The notes under the pieces were generated by a model that worked only from the letters and a program-made list of their open reading frames with translations, did not search any database and was not told the origin of the DNA. Position numbers and translations under genes: made by a program. Positions 52,399 to 55,895 of a DNA stretch of 55,895 nucleotides are shown here, in pieces. Where the stretch lies: positions 1-55,895 of the forward strand of contig DASTJE010000191.1 of assembly GCA_035716845.1 (NCBI GenBank), read 5' to 3'. The DNA is from CADEEN01 sp035716845 (lineage in GTDB: Bacteria; Pseudomonadota; Gammaproteobacteria; Burkholderiales; Burkholderiaceae_C). The first letter of the stretch is position 1, and the number at the start of each line of letters is the position of its first letter.

Positions 52399-53223
52399 TT
52401 ACCGTTTGCCGGCCAGCAGCACGTTCTGCAGGTCGCCCGAGAAGGCGCGCACCTGCTCCATCGCGGTCTTGTTACGACGGATGAGCCAGTTGTAGCCCAT
52501 CACCGCGGGCACCGCGACGGCCAGGCCGATGGCGGTCATGATCAGCGCCTCGCCCACCGGGCCGGCCACCTTGTCGATCGAGGCCTGGCCGGAGATGCCG
52601 ATCGCCGTCAGCGCGTGGTAGATGCCCCAGACGGTGCCGAACAGGCCGACGAAGGGGGCGGTGGAGCCGACGGTGGCCAGGAACGCGAGGCCGTCCTGCA
52701 TGCGGCTGTTGATGCTGTCGGTGGCGCGCTGCATCGACATGCTGATCCAGGTGTGCTTGTCGATCGCCTCGAGCATCGCCCCCTCGTGGTGCTCGGCGGC
52801 CTTCAATCCCGACTCGGCCAGGAACCGGAAGGCGCTGCCTTCATCGAGGGTGGCGGCACCCTTCTGCACCGAGCCGGCATTCCAGAAGCCGTCGCCCGCC
52901 TGACGCGCGCTCTTGAGCAGCTTGCGCTGCTCGAACAGCTTGGTGAAGATGATGTACCAGGAACCCATCGACATGATGATCATGATGATGAGCGTGCCCT
53001 TGGCGACGAAGTCGCCTTGCTTCCACATCGCTGCCAGGCCGTAGGGGTTCTCGACCGTTTCCTTCTCGACCACCGGTGCCGGCGCCGCTGCAGGCGCGGC
53101 CTGCGCGGCCGGTGCGGGTTCGGACGCGGCCTGCGCCTGCACGGCGGCGGGGGTGGCGACCAGGGTGGCCGCGGCGAGCAGCGCGGCGGCGAACGGCGCG
53201 CGAATCATCTGGATCAAAGACAT
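52399..53223 (-). CDS. exbB: MotA/TolQ/ExbB proton channel family protein (ExbB)
   Basis: A 274-residue protein with an N-terminal signal-like helix and an Ala/Pro-rich periplasmic stretch, then three transmembrane helices: MIIMSMGSWYIIFTKLF, ATVGSTAPFVGLFGTVWGIY and AGPVGEALIMTAIGLAVAVPAVMGYNWL. The conserved VGLFGTVWGI and GEALIMTAIGLAVAVPA motifs are channel signatures. It is upstream of the exbD pair. The CCGGAGGAACCC ribosome site fixes the start. Confidence 0.94.
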   Translation of the reverse strand: MSLIQMIRAPFAAALLAAATLVATPAAVQAQAASEPAPAAQAAPAAAPAPVVEKETVENPYGLAAMWKQGDFVAKGTLIIMIIMSMGSWYIIFTKLFEQRKLLKSARQAGDGFWNAGSVQKGAATLDEGSAFRFLAESGLKAAEHHEGAMLEAIDKHTWISMSMQRATDSINSRMQDGLAFLATVGSTAPFVGLFGTVWGIYHALTAIGISGQASIDKVAGPVGEALIMTAIGLAVAVPAVMGYNWLIRRNKTAMEQVRAFSGDLQNVLLAGKR

Positions 53224-53324
53224 GGGTTCCTCCGGAAAACTGTCGCGACGCGTTGTCGCCGCGGGGCTGGTTCAGTCAAGGTCAATCGGAACGTCGCGGC
53301 AGCGACCTGCCGCAACGAGGGTCA

Positions 53325-54005
53325 TCACTGCAGCTTCCACACGTACTCGACGTTGGTGGAGGCGCCCACGGCGCGTCCGCTCTCGTCGCGGCCCGGCGTG
53401 AACTTGCACTCGCTCAGGGCCGTCACGGCCGCGCGATCGAGCAGGCGGTGTTCGCGCGACGGGCCCGAAGGCTTCACGATCTCGGCCGAGGCCACGCGGC
53501 CCGCGGCGTCGATCGTGAAACGGATGACCGTGGTGCCGGTGGCTTCGGCGCGCGCGGCGGCGGGCGGGTATTCGGGGCGGCAGCCCGAGGCGTCGGTGAT
53601 CGCCGGACGCGCGGCGACCGGGGCCGGTGCAGGTGCGGGCGGTGCCGCCGGAGCGGGCGCCGGGGCGATGGTCACCGGCGTCGGCGGCGGGGCCACCGTC
53701 GTCGTCGTGATCGTCGGCGCCTGCACCTGCGGCTGCTGCACCACGACTTCCGGAGGTGGCACGAAGCTCGGCGGCGGCGGCGCGAACTTCGGCGGCGGCG
53801 GCAGGTTTTCCGGCGGCGGCGGCGGCGGCTTGGTTTCCTCGATGATCTTGGTCTCGATCGGGCCCTTGATCACCTCCACCACCTTGCGGGCCAGGCCGTT
53901 GACCAGGGCCCAACCGAGGATCACGTGCATCAGGACAACGACGCCGAAGCCCAGCAGGTGCTTGCTGGGCCGTCGCTGTTGCCACGCGTAGTCATGGGTA
54001 GCCAA
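53325..54005 (-). CDS. tonB: Energy transducer TonB
   Basis: A 226-residue protein. A single N-terminal helix (LLGFGVVVLMHVILGWAL), a long Pro-rich spacer (several runs of PPPP and Ala/Pro repeats), and the C-terminal TonB domain (EYPPAAARAEATGTTVIRFTIDAAG). TTG at 54005 is chosen as the start because it is preceded by an excellent GGAGGAAC site and gives the MATHDYAWQQRRPSKH beginning usual in this group; an ATG at 54047 would add 14 non-conserved residues. Followed by exbB-exbD-exbD-TPR. Confidence 0.9.
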   Translation of the reverse strand: MATHDYAWQQRRPSKHLLGFGVVVLMHVILGWALVNGLARKVVEVIKGPIETKIIEETKPPPPPPENLPPPPKFAPPPPSFVPPPEVVVQQPQVQAPTITTTTVAPPPTPVTIAPAPAPAAPPAPAPAPVAARPAITDASGCRPEYPPAAARAEATGTTVIRFTIDAAGRVASAEIVKPSGPSREHRLLDRAAVTALSECKFTPGRDESGRAVGASTNVEYVWKLQ

Positions 54006-54247
54006 ACCGTTCCTCCGGCGCCCGATCGGGCGCGCTGCGATCCTCATCTCTCGGGGCTCGTGGCCCCCTCGGGACTCGTGAAACTGTCTCGAAGGGCGGC
54101 ACTATAGCCTCGAACTGCGCCTCGACCTCACCGGGCATCACCCGACGCTGAGACCTGGCGCAAACAAGAAGCATGTAATAAAACTACTATTGTACGTGCC
54201 GATCGAAGGGCTGCCTAGTTGGGGTTCTCCCAAAGGCGGATGGCGGC

Positions 54248-55351
54248 TCAGGGCGTTTCCGGATGTAGTCCAATTTCTCCCAGAACCTCGCCCGTATGTT
54301 CGCCGGGCCGAGGCCCCGGGGCGGCCCTGCGGCCCGGGGTGCGCGACAGCCTCGGCGCGGCAGCCGGCTGGCGCCGGCCCTGTGCATCGACGAGTGTTCC
54401 CCGCGCTTGCAGATGCGGGTGGCGCGCCGCTTCGTCGAAGTCGAGCACGGGGGCAAAGCAGGCATCGGTGCCCTCCAGCAGCGTGCACCAGTGTGCGCGC
54501 GGCTGCGACTTCAGGAGGCGCGCCACGCGGGCGCGCAGCTCGGGCCAGTCCTCGGTGCGGTACTGGTGCGCCGGATCGACATCGTCGAGGCCGAGGCGCT
54601 CCAGCAGTTCGGCGTAGAACGCGGGCTCGATCGCCCCCAGGCTGACGTGGCGCCCGTCGGCGCACTCGAAGACGTCGTAGAAGGGCGAGGCGCCGAGGAA
54701 GTAGTTGCGCGCCGGATCGTCGCTCCAGCTGCCCTCGGCACGCCGCTGGTGGATCAGCGAGGCCAACACCGTGACGCCGTCGACCATCGCCGCGTCGATC
54801 ACCTGGCCACGTCCGCTGCGTTGGGCCTCGAGCAGCGCGCAGGCGATGCCGAACGCCAGGAACATGCCGCCGCCGCCCATGTCGCCCACCAGCGTGGCCG
54901 GCACCATCGGCGCTTCGCCCGGGTGACCCGCGATGCTCATCGCGCCGGTGAGCGAGACGTAGTTGATGTCGTGCCCGGCGGCCTGCGCGAGCGGCCCGTC
55001 CTGGCCCCAGCCGGTCATCCGGCCGTAGACCAGCCGCGGGTTGCGCGCGGCGACCGCCTCGGGGCCGAAGCCCAGGCGCTCCATCACGCCGGGGCGGAAG
55101 CCCTCGATCAGCGCGTCGGCACGCTCGATCAGGGCCCATGCCGCGCGCTGCCCGAACGCACCCTTGAGGTCGAGCTCGATCGAGCGTTTGCCGCGGTGGT
55201 GGTCGGCGCGTTCGCGCGGGGCCCCGGCGGGCAGCGGGCGCTCGACCAGCACCACGTCCGCGCCCATGTCGGCCAGCATCGTGCCGGCAAAAGGCGCCGG
55301 CCCGAGGCCGCCGAACTCGACCACGCGGATGCCCTCCAGCGCGCCGCTCAC
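54248..55351 (-). CDS. CaiB/BaiF family CoA-transferase
   Basis: A 367-residue type III CoA-transferase. Start region GALEGIRVVEFGGLGPAPFAGTMLADMGADV, the DLKGAFGQ region and EGFRPGVMERLGFGP are typical, as is the catalytic-Asp area GDMGGGGMF. The GTG at 55351 overlaps the hutF stop (GTGA); a second GTG 15 bases upstream is possible. Subfamily resembles alpha-methylacyl-CoA racemase. Substrate unknown. The coupling with a histidine catabolic gene is unusual. Confidence 0.85.
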   Translation of the reverse strand: MSGALEGIRVVEFGGLGPAPFAGTMLADMGADVVLVERPLPAGAPRERADHHRGKRSIELDLKGAFGQRAAWALIERADALIEGFRPGVMERLGFGPEAVAARNPRLVYGRMTGWGQDGPLAQAAGHDINYVSLTGAMSIAGHPGEAPMVPATLVGDMGGGGMFLAFGIACALLEAQRSGRGQVIDAAMVDGVTVLASLIHQRRAEGSWSDDPARNYFLGASPFYDVFECADGRHVSLGAIEPAFYAELLERLGLDDVDPAHQYRTEDWPELRARVARLLKSQPRAHWCTLLEGTDACFAPVLDFDEAARHPHLQARGTLVDAQGRRQPAAAPRLSRTPGRRAAPGPRPGEHTGEVLGEIGLHPETP

Positions 55352-55895
55352 GCCTCGGTCTCCCACAGCTCGCGCATCGCGCGCCCGAAGGCCTCGGCCA
55401 CCGCCGCCTGCAGCGGCGCTTCATGCGCCCGGATCGCCCAGCGCCCGGCCACCATCACGTCGCGCCAGGGCCGCACGGGGGACGCGAAGACGAGCGCGTC
55501 GAGCAGCGCCCCGGGCGGCAGGCCGTGCAGCGCGTCGCAGCCCGGGTCGGCCACCAGCAGGTCGGCGCGCGCGCCGCGCTCGAAGCCCCAGCGCGCGAAG
55601 CCCGCGGCCGCAGCGCCGCCGCTGCGCACCCGCTCGACCAGGCGTGCCGCGGTCGAGGTCTCGTGGCCCGGCGCGGCGGCGACGTTGCGTTCGCGGCGCG
55701 CGAGGCGCTGGCCGTAGTCGAGCCAGCGCAGTTCCTCCAGCGCGTCGCGCCCGACCTGGCTGTCCGAGCCGATCGCCAGCGGCACGCCCCCGGCCAGCCA
55801 GCGCGGCAGGTCGGGCAGGCCGTCGCCGAGGTTGGCCTCGGTGCTGGGGCAGATCACGACGCCGGCGCCGCGCGCGGCCACGGCGTCGATCTCGG
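55348..55895 (-). CDS. hutF: Formimidoylglutamate deiminase HutF, C-terminal part
   Basis: The frame continues to the window edge, so only about the last 180 residues are seen. The amidohydrolase motif CPSTEANLGDGLPDL, then GGVPLAIGSDSQVGRDALEELRWLDYGQRL, identify HutF, which hydrolyses N-formimino-glutamate to N-formyl-glutamate and ammonia in one route of histidine degradation. The GSDS Asp is a metal ligand. The 5' end lies beyond the window. Confidence 0.88.
   Translation of the reverse strand, partial: EIDAVAARGAGVVICPSTEANLGDGLPDLPRWLAGGVPLAIGSDSQVGRDALEELRWLDYGQRLARRERNVAAAPGHETSTAARLVERVRSGGAAAAGFARWGFERGARADLLVADPGCDALHGLPPGALLDALVFASPVRPWRDVMVAGRWAIRAHEAPLQAAVAEAFGRAMRELWETEA

Noticed and set aside
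54174..54188. Second HexR-like site TGTAATAAAACTACT upstream of tonB
   Set aside because: Only the left half-site agrees; the right half deviates at several bases. It lies in a short AT-rich patch far from sugar genes, so a chance match is likely.

Overview
The window is a very GC-rich, gene-dense chromosomal segment with no coding-free gap longer than about 250 bases. Gene content points to a betaproteobacterium of the order Burkholderiales, near the Rubrivivax/Leptothrix/Ideonella group. Indications are the DUF3579 protein, the rpsP-rimM-trmD-rplS order, the hda-HAD-pcnB-folK chain, the kynBUA operon and the tonB-exbB-exbD-exbD set. The genus is inference. I see no rRNA, tRNA, CRISPR array, prophage or intact insertion sequence. 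The window is mostly ordinary core genome with a few accessory patches.

Layout. 1-5.5 kb: 3' end of ettA, a lone heme-copper-oxidase-like membrane protein divergent from an atypical Rieske-like protein, a large lipoprotein metzincin and a 50-residue membrane peptide. 5.6-13.1 kb: an Xaa-Pro aminopeptidase, nadC, an orphan TAXI-type binding protein, the kynBUA tryptophan-to-anthranilate operon and a thioesterase. 13.1-16.5 kb: argD-argF-ykgJ, a DUF3579 gene and rpsT. 16.5-25.5 kb: murJ, a SirB1-type protein and an AI-2E-type transporter; then hda-HAD-pcnB-folK-DUF486, whose members overlap by 4 nt; then a DUF47-Pit phosphate pair.

25.5-33.5 kb: the rpsP-rimM-trmD-rplS locus, a Nudix hydrolase, a CobD/CbiB-like protein, the M48 protease-phhB-rsgA operon and orn. 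33.54-33.72 kb: a 182-bp perfect-ended palindromic element flanked by CTAG, touching the stop codon of an MFS gene. It resembles a MITE of an IS5-type transposon and is the clearest mobile feature. 34-41.5 kb: an AmpG-like MFS protein, an orphan FliA-like sigma factor, then GST, VOC, carotenoid oxygenase and glutathione peroxidase genes, arfB and msrA. 41.5-46.1 kb: pdxH, a MobA-like nucleotidyltransferase, a ChaC-like cyclotransferase and the Entner-Doudoroff genes edd-eda behind a HexR-like operator. 46.1-54 kb: detoxification and housekeeping genes on the minus strand, then a TonB energy-transduction operon with two ExbD paralogues and a periplasmic TPR protein. 54.2-55.9 kb: a CaiB/BaiF CoA-transferase coupled to a truncated hutF.

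Three ribosomal-protein promoters (rpsT, rpsP, rplS) share an 18-nt block running from the -10 hexamer into the start of the transcript. The rplS -10 hexamer contains the trmD stop codon. These, the palindromic element, the HexR-like box and the Rieske variant are the observations most worth a second look. I did not find a convincing new multi-gene system. Protein calls rest on motifs and family resemblance read by eye; no database search was run.
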